Made by a program: the position numbers and the translations under genes | Origin: Mesaphorura yosii | Lineage: Eukaryota; Arthropoda; Collembola; Poduromorpha; Tullbergiidae | DNA: 64,000 bases | Assembly (NCBI GenBank): GCA_009869945.1 | Contig: WIXG01000051.1 | Span: forward strand, 248,001 to 312,000 | Direction: 5' to 3' | The notes under the pieces: generated by a model | Told to the model about the DNA's origin: nothing | The model's input: the letters and a program-made list of their open reading frames with translations, nothing else | The model's database searches: none | Shown: in pieces, positions 25,307 to 37,100 of the stretch | How the letters are laid out: every line of letters starts with the position of its first letter | Numbering within the stretch: the stretch's first letter is position 1

Positions 25307-25967
25307 GGCATGTTATTTTTGTCTCGTCAGCCTCTAACAGTTAAAAATTGCACGTTAAGGCAAGTAAAAGTTAATTTCTTGATAAAAGCGGCACATCGTC
25401 TCTGCTTGACTTCATTAAAATACGTGCACTTGTTAGCTGCTAAATCTGCGGTCAGGCTTGGCCGAAATTGTAAAAATACGGCGAAAGGAATGACAATTGT
25501 AAAACTACAACCCTTTATGGCCTATTACATAATGAAAGTAATAATAAATATTGGATTCAGCATCTCGTCCTTGCTAACTGGCTGAATTACGAACGTACTC
25601 ACACTGCACATACTACGGGCTACTGCTCATATTACATGAAATTATGAATGAAATCATCTCCTGCATTGGATTGGTGCAGTGGATGATGGCGGGGATATGC
25701 TCCTTGCTGCTGTAAGCCTTTGCTCTTTGGACTTTTGAGCTGGTCTGACCACGGCTTTCACGAGGTGGTCAATAAGAGAAACACCTGATCACAAGAGAAT
25801 CCTGCATTGTGGGCAAGAAGTGCAGCGGCTGATCAGTCGTGTGCCAGTTGAAGCCATGTCACCATAAAGTGTCTTAGCTAGTTTGCCAAATAACTGCGTT
25901 ACGGGCTTGAGGAAGACCGCATAAGTTTCCTACTCTGATTCCGCACGCATGCTCAGTAAACGTAACC
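25307..25967. promoter_or_regulatory. Divergent intergenic region PX gene/hydrolase
   Basis: 661 bp separate two divergent start codons. I see no conserved ORF; it should contain both promoters. No clear core promoter element is identified. Confidence 0.4.
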
Positions 25968-27239
25968 ATGTTCAAACGTTTGGGCATCGAGACCATTCAC
26001 CGGCACGGATCTCGATTGGCTGCGAGACTACTTTCACGCCAGTTTTCCGCTGTCTCCAGCTCCAACATGACAGGGGTCACCATCGATGAAGTCAAGATTC
26101 CTACACTGAATGGTGCTATCGCGGGTGAACAGATTATTTCGGTGATTTGTCCGAATTACTGATGGTGGTTGGCATGTCGTGAGCGTTTAGATTGAATGTC
26201 TTTGTTGTGTTTCGTGTACAGGCAAACTTTGGAGAAGTAAGCGAGTGTCATTGCCAACCGTTTGCACACATGGATATCTTGACAATGCTGCCACATTTGA
26301 TACGCTCTTACCTCTTATCATAAAACCGGGAATTGCGATCCTCTCAATTGATCTGCCGGGACACGGTTCTCATCACTATGGCCGGGTACTTACTATGATT
26401 TTCACATGACTGGCCTAATCAGCTTGACAAAAATCCAGCAACACTACAAGTGGCCGAGGTTGTGGTAATGGGCCACTCCCTTGGGACACAAGTAAACTAC
26501 GTTAATTCTGCACCATTTCCAGAGTAAGCCTGTTAGTGTAACTTTTTGTGCATAGACATATCAAGATTAACGCATTACAAAATTACAATTTTTCTTTTCC
26601 ATTTGACTCGTTAGGCATGTTGACCGGCTAATAGCAATTGACAACTTTCACTCGGTTCCAATAGCGGATTTTCCAAAATGGTTAAGCGTTGGACTGAAGC
26701 AAATGAATTGGGAAGCGAAATGCATGCCTGGACGAGCACCTCCATCGTACTCTTACGAGGAAATAGTGGAAAAATTGTATTTGGGGCGAGACAAGTCCAT
26801 CACACGTGATGGTTGTAAGATCCTACTCATTCGAGGCGCAATTCAACAGCCAGATGGAAAGTATGCTTTCTCTCACGATATCCACACGACGTTGGCCGAA
26901 TTGCCTGGAAGATTTACATCTAAAGGAGACAAGTACATCGGGGACGGTATAAAATGCCCCATATGCGTAATCAAAGCGGATCCTGGCAGTGATTACGAAC
27001 CCAGAGAGCCATTTTTAGCAGTTGTGGACTACATGAAATCAATTAATAGGAACGTGGAGTTTCACATGGTGCTGGGCACGCACAGCGTGCACCTCAATGA
27101 ACCTCATAAGGTTGCTCCGATCATCTTAAAATTTTTGAATCAGACTTTCATTGCACATGACGATAGGGAAACGCACTCTATAGATTCTGAAACTAATAAA
27201 ATCTTTGAACGTCCTTCGAGAATTTTTTTTATTGCCTGA
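25968..27239 (+). CDS. Alpha/beta serine hydrolase, kraken/SERHL-like, with two apparent frameshifts
   Basis: Member of the kraken/SERHL alpha/beta-hydrolase family, whose substrates are poorly known. Exon 1 (25968-26124) starts with a basic Arg/His/Ser-rich leader (KRLGIETIHRHGSRLAARLL) that could be a mitochondrial presequence, then VKIPTLNGAIAG. Exon 2 starts at 26222 and shows CTHGYLDNAATFDTLLPLI and AILSIDLPGHGSHHY. The nucleophile elbow VVVMGHSLG lies at 26456-26482. The last exon begins at about 26615 with HVDRLIAIDNFHSV and ends at 27239, including CPICVIKADPGSDYEP and the GTHSVHLNEP histidine. Between 26386 and 26460 the conserved-looking stretch YYDFHMTGLISLTKIQQHY then KWPR reads in a different frame from both sides, so two single-base losses seem present. 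Either these are sequencing/assembly errors or the copy is a young pseudogene. The rest looks well conserved. Confidence 0.65.
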
Positions 27240-27509
27240 TAAGGCTCATCAATGTTTGCAGCTCAACTCATGTAAACTAAACGAGCGATCTACTAACCAC
27301 AAGATACGCTAGGGGGTATCCGATTATCTTCTTAACAGGTTAGTGAGGTTTCCTCTTGAATATCTCTGAGATCTACACCAAATTCATCAATGTACAGCTT
27401 AACTTAACGCTTAATGCACTTATTGAACACCAGGATGAACTTCACAATCCACAGGAAAGAAGGCCCAATTCCAATTCCAATGGCGCCAGTGGACCAGTCA
27501 AGGAACCAA
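27240..27509. other. Convergent 3' flank between hydrolase and DAXX
   Basis: It is 270 bp between two stop codons on opposite strands. It should carry both 3' UTR ends. No gene is seen. Confidence 0.5.
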
Positions 27510-30429
27510 TCACTGGCCGGACCCAGCTGACATGTTTGATTGTTTTGCTTTGTTGCTGTGACTGCTGCCGCTATCATCGCCAACCTGATCACTTGAGTTT
27601 GAATCCGAGCTCAAAGTAATTTCTATAAGCCATAAAAAGGTTGTTGTCAATCCAGGCGAAGTCAAGTTAACATCATGCTAAAAAGAAATGTAGATTTTTT
27701 TACCCTTTGTTAAACCGTCCTCGTCTTCTAAGATGTCCGAACAACTTTTGAACTCTTCATCATCCTCTGTATTGTCTGACTCTTCTTCATCCGTGCCTTC
27801 CGGAGACATCTCAATATCCTCGTCTTCGGGCACGTCCTTTGGTACTTCCTTGAGCGTCATTTGGCGCTTCGTAAATTCTTTCAGTACCTGAGTTATGTAA
27901 CATTAACATTTTATATAAGCGAAATGTGAAAGTACACTCAGGAAAACCATGGTTAAACCGTTACCTCAGCTTCCTTTCGCTTTTTCTTTTCATTTTCCTT
28001 CAACTTTTCTTCGAGCACCGGATCACTAGCTGCTTTATCTACTATAGTTCTGGGATTGTCGGGTAGAACATCCTCGAGATCCTTAAGTCGTCTATTCTTC
28101 ATTGTTTTCACAATGAATTGAAACAGAGTCTTCGCTGTGGGTATAAAAAAAGCATTTGATTGTATTCTCAGCCCAGCAGCTTTGCGGTATTGCAGTCGAA
28201 GCTGTGTGAGGGAACATAGCGAACTGGGCTTTACCAATTTCATGTATTGTCTCATCATCTAGAGGCATTTGATGATCTTTGCAAGTTTTCTTCGCAATTT
28301 TTAGGATCTCGGGAAAGTCTGGAATGATAAGGCCTCCACGACTGTTTAAGTAGCTATCAACGGCCTCACTTATCTCGTCGTATCCGGTCACTGCCAAAGA
28401 CATGGTGTTGTGCACGATGTGCACTCAGTCGAATATTAAACGTCAATTGACGCACGACGCTCACGCTGTGTTCAAAACTCAGCGCCAGCTAAAGCTGAGT
28501 TGATGGAGAATTGACTTACATTTTTTAGTGTTGATTTTCTTTTGCGTTGGTCGACCCGTCCAAGTGTCGCACTTATGAACTTGACAGAGTACTTCATAAG
28601 TTTTCATGAATCTATTATGGTCAAACATCAAATGACATAAGAACTACAAATAGTACACTGATTTGGCTTAAGTAGAGTGTAGTACGAACTGCTTCACAAG
28701 ACGGTCCTTCTTCAAGTACGAGGAATTAACTTCACCTTCCGGATCCCAATCGACATCCTCTTCGTCATACTTCTTGATCAATTCTTTAATCTTCTAAAAT
28801 TGCATTGAAAAGAGAAAATTAATATGCTCAAAGCTCAACACGGTACATGGAACCTGTGCTAGTACAACTTTACCTTAAGTCTCTGTTCGAGTCTTGCAAT
28901 ATATGCTTCTCTCTTCCGTTGCTTTTTCTGCAATTTTTCATTGTTTCTCAGTTGGTTGGCTTCCCTTGAGTCCAAAAACTCCTGCAAGGTGTGCCCAACT
29001 TTCCATACTTTAGAAGATCCAAGAGACAATGTCAACTCATGAATTCTGTCACTAATTGTCTTCTGTAAGTCCGCGGGAAGTGATTTCACATTAATTTTCT
29101 CGAATGCCTTCCACATTTTTTCTGCCACGGTCTTTAACTCTACAGGTGTAACTTTTGTGCTCTTGCCAAATTCTTCCAGAAACTAAAGACATAATAACAG
29201 AACGACAAACGACGTTTAGAATTTAATTTTCATTACAAACCGGAAGCAGAAGACTTGAAGAAACTTGAAGTTGTAAATCCATCTCTTCATCTGGCTCCAT
29301 TGCATGTAAAGTAGATTCATTTTGTTGTTCATTTTTAGAAGCATGTGTTACCTTTTTAAGTTCTAGTTCCGGATCCGACGAATATTCGATGTCCGTCCAT
29401 GTATCAGACAAGGGTGGCTTGATCAGCGTTGGTGCAGTTCTTCGAGATGAAGAAGCAACAGCATCTGGTATACAAGCTTTACCAGAAGTCACTGATGCTT
29501 CTGGCTTTGAAAGCCCAGTTCCCTGAACATCGGACTGTTGAAGTAATTTAAGACGCAGAACGTGAAGTGAAGATAATACACACAGAACAAACATTCCGAG
29601 ACATACACGATAAGTCACTAAAAATCCAGGAATTCTGATAGGGCAGGCAGATGAGGGTTGAGGCAAATAATAATTGGTGTACCTGAGTCTCGACAACGGC
29701 AACGTGGACAGAATCGGCAAGAGGATCAATACTTTCTCCGTCATATTCATTGTTATCAACATCAACAGATTCCAACGATATCATTGGCTCTACCTCTTCA
29801 TCAGGTTGGCTCTCTAGACGTGGCGCAACAGGTGAATATGTTGCAATCACTTTCTGACCATTATTCGGTTCCTAAATAAAATCCCTCCACTTAAGCTACA
29901 TACAGGCAGGAAATAGAAAACTTCGACTTTGACACAAGTGTGATTGACTTACTTTTGAACCAGGACCAGGATGGGCAGCCTCTACAATGGGTTGTACAGT
30001 GACCAAATGTGAGATTTCTTGTCCCGTCAACAAACTGGGACTCTTGCTTCGGCCAGGGTGTGTAGTTTTGACAACGGCCACGGTCACAATGCCCCCATCA
30101 TCAGCCAGTAATCTCTGTGAAGTAGAATTTAATTATTAGTGACGCTCGTCATTTTCACAAGTCTTCATCATCCACATAACAAAATTATGAACGCTTACAT
30201 CTTCGACTTCTTTCGAGACAAATAATGGAACTGCAGCCTTCGATATGGAACCACCAGTTGCTTTACACTTCGCCTGAGGAGGACCGTCATCTTCGTCTGA
30301 TGAAGATGAAACTATGACGATTTCTGGAATGTGTTCCGGGTAGTCTGGGTTTGATACATTTCGCGCTGTGCGTATGCCACGCCGATGCAGCAAACGCTTG
30401 TTCGGTGGCTGCGTAAACTGCTTCCTCAT
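27510..30429 (-). CDS. DAXX: DAXX, histone H3.3 chaperone
   Basis: DAXX escorts H3.3-H4 and works with ATRX at heterochromatin and nuclear bodies. Eleven exons: 30429-30199, 30114-29953, 29871-29683, 29534-29241, 29182-28874, 28793-28690, 28611-28520, 28390-28235, 28134-27965, 27887-27704 and 27622-27510, giving 667 residues (human 740). Near the N-terminus IVIVSSSSDEDD is a SUMO-interacting motif, as in human DAXX. The helical bundle starts at FLEEFGKSTKV near residue 293. The histone-binding region follows: YIARLEQRLKKIKEL, then EEDVDWDPEGEVNSSYL, LVKQFMKTYEVLCQV, TGYDEISEAVDSYLN and IIPDFPEILKIAKKTC, and later ASDPVLEEKLKEN. An acidic tract (EDEDIEMSPEGTDEEES) comes next, and a second SUMO motif, ITLSSDSNSSD, sits near the C-terminus. 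The roughly 240-residue insert between the first SUMO motif and the bundle is unusual. The exon 6 donor (CA|GTTCGT) is weak but is required by phase and conservation. Confidence 0.9.
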
Positions 30430-30558
30430 TTTAAAATCTTGAAGTCTGGCTTGAAGACTGAACCAAGTGCAATCTACCGGCAAACGGCTGGGGTGAAATA
30501 GAGCTTATAGTTGAAATTATACTTCAAAAAGATAAGGGTGACAGTTGTTCAAACTACA

Positions 30559-30714
30559 GGCCGGATTGGAATTAAGGGTAGCCAGAGAAATTCGAACTCC
30601 CAGAACACATGGGACTGCATGGGTTAGGTTAGGTTGCGTTCGCCAACATAACACAAGCAACATTTTGCAAATGCGGCGCACTGTAGGCTGGCTACCCTTA
30701 ACTTCAATCCAGCC
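30559..30714. mobile_element. 156-bp MITE-like element with 27-bp inverted ends and 9-bp target duplication
   Basis: Terminal inverted repeats of 27 bp lie at 30559-30585 and 30688-30714 and match at 24 of 27 positions. The ends read GGCCGGATTGGAATTAAGGG and, inverted, GGCTGGATTGAAGTTAAGGG. Immediately outside, CAAACTACA is repeated exactly at 30550-30558 and 30715-30723, a clean 9-bp target site duplication. There is no transposase. A 9-bp duplication with GG-starting ends fits a Mutator-like or Merlin-like non-autonomous element; the superfamily is inference. It lies about 130 bp upstream of the DAXX start codon. Confidence 0.88.
30622..30635. repeat. Short TTAGG tract inside the MITE
   Basis: GGTTAGGTTAGGTT matches the arthropod telomere unit TTAGG. 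It lies inside the MITE-like element and is too short to mark a telomere. Confidence 0.5.
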
Positions 30715-30723
30715 CAAACTACA

Positions 30724-33700
30724 CCATTTCCAACAGCAGCTGGGGGTGAGTAGTGGACAGGTTAGCGAAAACAAAATCTCACATCAAAGGCCTAAGAAGA
30801 GAAGCTGGACTGCCGCCGAGACATTCCATTGCGGAGTCGACTTCATAACTGCATTGTTTGAAAGTTTATGATCGCGCTTCTACAGTTTCAAGTTTCAATC
30901 GAGACGAGAACGGATGAACACAACATAACACAACTCCAGCTGCACTCCATTCTAAATTATCATAGGTGCTTGACTCGGTTCGGTGACTCATAGAAGAGAC
31001 AGAAGAGTAGAGCAGGCAAAAAAGATACAGCGCATTTACTTCAAGTCCCAACCAGAAACCACAAGGACAGCGCAGAATTGCGGTGGGCTTCGTGATAGGA
31101 AAATCACATGCTTCTGCTGTTCTATGGTTCCGTCGTCGGAACGTCCTTTGGTTGAGTTGACTTCAGTAGCGAGTTGTGTCGTAACTCGGAAAGTCAAAGT
31201 CATTCGACATCGACAATTCAGAGGCATATTTGCTATTGCATTGAATCTATTGTCATCGTCATTGACGATGAGATCGTCGATAGTAGGTTTTAACTGAGGT
31301 GGAGTCGTAACATGATTGATTAAGTTGTACTTTTATAAAGTTTTGTAAGATTTTGATGAAAGCAAGAACATTTAAATCACTGCGTTGATAGACACTGTCC
31401 AAGCAAAATCACGGTGGTCCGCTAACTTAATTGCTTAGTCACAATCAGCGGTTGTGTCAAGTTGTGACTGAAAATGTACAAGTAAAGATTTAAGGTAAGT
31501 TAGATGGCCTTTTATAGTTCAGTTAGTGAATCGAGGATGAGATATCGGTGATCGGATCGTTGTGCTCGACTTAACGTTATCACATCACCTAATTGAAATG
31601 CCGAAAGCTCTGTCATTTGAATGGCATTAGTGCCTAGCAGAGATTTTATGTGCAATTGCGTTGCATTGTCGTTTTCTTAAGTTGGAAACTCAATGTCAAC
31701 GAAGGCGTGGTAGTGCCTTGTGCCTTCAAATGTAAGGGTGTGATGTGTATTTTCCATCAACTACCAAATATCTGCATTTGCCTGCTTAATCCAAATTCGT
31801 TGAGCGTGCTCTGTGGCGTATAGCATACAGCATAAAATTAACGATGCGATTGAACCAATATTAAATTCATTGACGCAAAACTCATCTGACCTTTCCAAAC
31901 TAATGCATCGGAGAACCGCAGAACCGAAATAAAAGTCAGCCGGTTCAGCAAAGCTGCAGTGTAGCGTTATCGGCTAAACTTTGGCAAGTGAGTATCACTG
32001 ATATGTTGAACGGATTAATTAGAAGCTCAGAAACTCGAAATGCGCATATTTGCGGTGAGTTGTGTTCTTGAACTGAACTGAGTTCTAGGTCGTTCAACTA
32101 TACTCTTGCTGATGACTGATGAAGCACTTGTTGGTTGAAACTTCAGGAGCTCCTCTGCACTTGTTGTTTCATCAAGTACATGCTGATCAGATCAGGTGCT
32201 AATGAGGAAGGTGAAGTATAGGCCTAATTATAATCGCTTTACGATCTTCTCCTTAGTCAATAACTATAACTCTTTGCGTAATAGCTTCCATTGAGATTAA
32301 ATTAAGTCGATATTTGTGCAATATAGCATCAGAATATGACTTTGCATAACGTTATGACGGCCGCGGAGCCGCTGCGCTGCAGCAAATCAGTTGGTCGGCA
32401 CAATTTAGCCCATTGAAAAACTAAACGTGCAATTATTGCAGCTAAGGGATCATAACTCGTTCATAACATGATTTGGCCTTTGCCTCCGTTATTATCCCGA
32501 AAATATTCCAGCAGCTTGAGCTGAACTTGAGAAAATTGAGTTTTATTGTAGAAAAATTCCAATCTCTTGTTATCGTACTTGACCGTTTGTAATTGTAATT
32601 ATTGTTAATTATAACCAATGTCACTTGATAATGCTGCCCCCTTTTGATGACCATATCCTGAATCCTGTAAATTTTCCATGACTGAGAAGGGGAAGCCTGG
32701 GGTGGGTCAGTTCAATTTGAGTTCGGAATGCCTTAACTTCCGACAGTAATTCATAACCCCACAACTCTAGCATCTCACACGCTTGATGATCATACTCTTC
32801 TTCTACTTTGCTTAAAATGTCCAAACACCCTGTTCTGTTAATTTTACACGTCCTCCTTCGGATTACTCATATTTCTCATTTATAGTTCAATATCAGCAGC
32901 AGACGGAAGGGATAAAATGTTGTCAACATAATTTGACTCATTTGCTCCAGAAGTTGGGTTGGATGATGCAACTCGCGACTTGCAACGAATCAAATTGTTC
33001 AGTGCTTAGCGTTTTTTATCGAGGGTAGGGTAGTTGCTGCTGTCTGCTTTGCTCCGGCTCCAGAGCTTGGTCGAATGATTTACACTTTTATACTTCTATT
33101 AGTTACTTCTCGCCAGTCGACAAATACGAAAAATAGGAATGATTCACCAGCTTCATGCTCACACGAAGGGCGGGTTTAGCTTTTATCTCCTCTTTTTAGT
33201 TCATGCTAAATATTTATTGTTAGCTAATAGCAAAGTGCACATGCCTGCTTCATAAATGGGTACCGAACTAACAAGTGGCAGTGGTGATGAATATTGATGA
33301 TAATTCAGAGTAGGTTCTAGTTTGACTGATTGATGTCAGAATGCATTCATTTGTGTAGTCAGACGCAACTCAATTTTAACTTCGCTTCGCTTCTGAGTTC
33401 TGACTCTAAACTGTCTAAACCTTAATTGCAAGCACGTATCACGTTTGCTGGTAGGACGATTTGGTTTATAACCAGTTCATGCCCAGCCTTTGCCAGTGTT
33501 AGTGTTAGTTTCTTCAATTATATCAAGCGTACACGCTTGACGCTTCTTGGGAAGGAAGCTTATCCGAAGTGTAAGTCATGTGTAGGGAATAAGTGTAGCA
33601 GATTCCCCAAATATTTCCGTCTGGAAGGAGGGCATGAAAGAGATTACAGTGTGCCAGGGACAAAAGGTTCAAGTCAGTTTATTTTTAATTCCGGCGTGCT

Positions 33701-34129
33701 CTATAAATAAGAAATTGCGCTTTAAGCGCCCAGTTTATTAACTTGTGATAATGAGTTTTAAGAAAGTAATAAGAATTCAGTTCTTGAATACTTGAATTTT
33801 TGTCGAAGGTCGATTTAACAAACGTTCCCTTGTTTTCTGGCTTTCAGTGTTTGGCTGTTGACACCAAGTTCGAGGATCTTCACTGTGCACTCGTTTATTC
33901 TTCAATATACAAAACGAAATACCAAAACTGGAAAACACAAATTTGGTAGTGTACCAACTGCATCACTTGCAACAACACTAATCAGTAGAGTGGAGAAAAA
34001 GACGTAATTATTCAGACGCCTGTCTCCGTTCGCTACAAATCCTTCGCATCTCGAGGAGAAGTCATCTAATCTGCATTATACACAACCGACTTTTGGCAAT
34101 TAGTTACTGCATCCTCTGAGCATCGCAGA
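30724..34129. other. Intergenic region between divergent DAXX and SORL1
   Basis: 3.4 kb without a convincing gene. The longest ORFs (for example 30983-31297 +, 33426-33710 + and 32621-32824 -) show no motifs or splice chains. The right end should carry the SORL1 promoter and 5' UTR. Confidence 0.5.
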
Positions 34130-37100
34130 ATGTTCCAAGTCAAACCGAAAATGCCTTTATCAAATTCAAGGGCGATATTATTTGCTGTTGTGCTTTTCCT
34201 CACATTGTGCAATACTCTGCATGAAGTTGCAAGTGGACCGTCGCTTAGTGTGCAACGTCATGAAAGACACAAAAGATCTCCAACGATAATCGACACTGCT
34301 GGGCATCAGGCGCAGGAAGAATACCAACTAAAAAGCACAAATCATCGGAGGAAAAGAGATACAACCAGTGCAGCTCCAGAGAACCGCATCAAGGTTAAAG
34401 TGGTAAGTCTTTTTATTCCCATCTTCTATTTTTGCGTTAGTCACAATAACAAATTGAATTCAAATCAAATGCGTCGTTTGCAAAGCACAGCAGTTCAAGT
34501 TAAAAAGAATGGCCAGCCGGCAGTCGCAGCAATTGCAATCGTTGCAGCAAAAATGTTGTAATAAACTACTAAAGCCTTAGTTCAAAAACCACAACGAGAT
34601 TTAATTTCTTTTGCTAATGCTAGGAAGACTAATTAATGAAAATCATGTCTGTGAGTCTGCGAAAAGACAAGTGTTAATTTAAATAGAGAGTAGGGGCATT
34701 TTGTCGCTGGGAGGTTGCGACATCACAATGTGCTTATTGGATGACAGACGCCTGGCAATTATTTTATACTTCATGTGATCGTTTTCCACTTACTCCTCGC
34801 AGAACATTCGAAAATTCAAATGCCCATGTACAATTTTGACATTCTTCTTTCGCAGAACAAACTGCAAGATACAAAAACTCAATTGGTGTATTTTTGGGCT
34901 GGAGAGGATGTCATCTTGTGTTTGGCAAGAGACGTCAACGCAAATGTTTCTTCCACACTCTACATTTCAAAGGATTACGGAGAGAATTTCAAAGATGTTT
35001 CTGGTTTGTTGGTTGCCGATGTACCCAACAAAGGAAAAGTCAAGCCAATCCTAGACAAGTTTATTAATCACCCGAAGCATAATGGTCACGTAAGTTCTTC
35101 ATCGCTTACAACTTTTGCAATGTACTATTTGCAGTTGGTTGACTGAAAAGTAAAATAACACAATGGCTTAATGCATTGCAGTTTGCTTTCTCCGACGTAA
35201 AGAATAAATTAATTTACACCACAAGTGACTTTGGGGCTTCGTTCAATTACTCGGTGGTTCCCTTCACGCCAGATGAAATATTCTTCGATCCATTGACTTA
35301 CAACAATCTTTTGGCACATGAAGAAAGTACAAAGGAGAGAAAGGTGAGTTGCTGTTGAGTCCGAAGATCCGACGGTGATACTCATTTTTGTCAAAGGTTA
35401 TGCTACAGAGAACTTCCTTAATGTTTGAATAGTTGTGGGTGTCGCAAGATTATGGCAAAACTTGGAAAAATGTGCAGTCCTATGTGAAGTCGGTTACTTG
35501 GGACGAGTCATTTCCTCCCACAATCTATCTAGAGCGCGAAGAACCGAATCATGGTGTTACATTGCTCTCTTCCAAGTCCATGTTCCTCAAGAACGACACA
35601 GTTGTGGTTGAGACCGGCGTCGACGAGTTTCAAATGAAAGATAATTACATGTTCCTCACGAAGAAAGGGAATGTGAGTCACACATTACTATTGCATCATT
35701 CTTCCTTCGGTGTTTTCTTGAATATGTATCCGTTACAATGATAATCATGCTTGTCTGCAGAGCTCGGTGAAACTCTACATATCGTACAATCGAGGGCAGT
35801 TTCAACCAGCACTGTTTCCCAACAAATTATTGCCGGCGAAGCATTACCATGTTGCAGATGTTTCCGAGGGGCAGGTGAGCCAACGAATAAATTATTATTG
35901 CGAATTTAGCATATTTATATATTTTGTGAGTCACCGCGTAACGCCAAATAATTTATTGCTCAGATGTTCGTTTGCGTGATTCACAACGAGAGCTTAACCA
36001 ACTTATACATTGGAAACGAGCCCTTGAACAGTGAGGAAAATCCGAAGTTTTCTCTGTCATTGGAGCGCATCGTTTTCTTCAAGCCCAATTTAACCTGGTC
36101 GGACTCATGGCTTAAGTAAGTATGACACTTGATAATTTACGAAACAGTCCTACCTAACCAAGTTCTTGCTCTTGTGGTAACTTTCAGTGATGTCTCCGAC
36201 CATCCTTTCGTAGATTTACACCGCGTGGAGGGCATGCGAGGAGTGTACATTGCTAGTCAGCTTAGTATTTCAACGTCGAATAATGGAAAATTCGATTTCG
36301 ACCAAGTGGTTTCCCTTATAACATTCGACCAAGGAGGAGAATGGGAGTTACTCAAGGCTCCAGACGTTGATGACGATGGCGATCCTATTTACTGCAGATT
36401 GGTAAAAGTAAGCCAAGCGATTGTTCAATCTTACATATTACACACTAGTTGAAGATGAGTGATGAATTCCATGATGATTCTGCGCAAAGAATGACTATTT
36501 GAAACTGCCATGTCTCCAGTTTCACGCCTACAACAAAGGGGGTTACACTTTTACCCTCGGGAAGGTCTGAGTTTAAGGCCAACTAATGCTCTAGCAGGGC
36601 ACTCCTGTAAACAGGAGGTGGGGAAAGAGAAAAAGACCGTGGTCTGCTGCTCATTTCTTCCTCATGCCTGGGATACGAACTGCATGTGTTTCCCTCGGGA
36701 TTCATTTTGTAGCAAGTTGATGGCGGCAGGAAGAATTGAGTTTGGGAAATCTCCATGGCCGGCGACTTAAGTGCAATTTGTAGGGTGAGGTTAACACCTC
36801 ATAACTCAATTCAGACTACGTTGAGACTGGATTTGGAGTTTCAAATAGAAAGATCATAAAGCTGCCTGAGTTTATATTCAAAATACACATACTCCCGATG
36901 ATGTCTGTGAAATCGAAGGATACTACCAGTAAACTTGAACCTCTTTTGCAGGCCGCAAGGTTAGATTTTGGTTGGAATTCAACGCGGCGAAATTGTTCAC
37001 TACACATTAGCCAACGTCTCAGTGAACTTTATCCATTACGAAGAGCGGTGCCAATCCTTTCAAAAGCTTCAGCTGTTGGAATCGTAATGGCCACGGGTAA

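Noticed and set aside
25139-25585. 148-codon + strand ORF
   Set aside because: It overlaps the antisense of the PX exon and the divergent promoter, and its translation has no family features. It is a shadow ORF.
26386-26422. 37-bp intron in the hydrolase gene
   Set aside because: It would restore the frame but is shorter than any other intron here and would remove a conserved family segment. Frameshifts explain the data better.
36510-36770. ORF inside SORL1 intron 7
   Set aside because: SORL1 phase is satisfied without it, and including it would break the alignment to the VPS10 domain.
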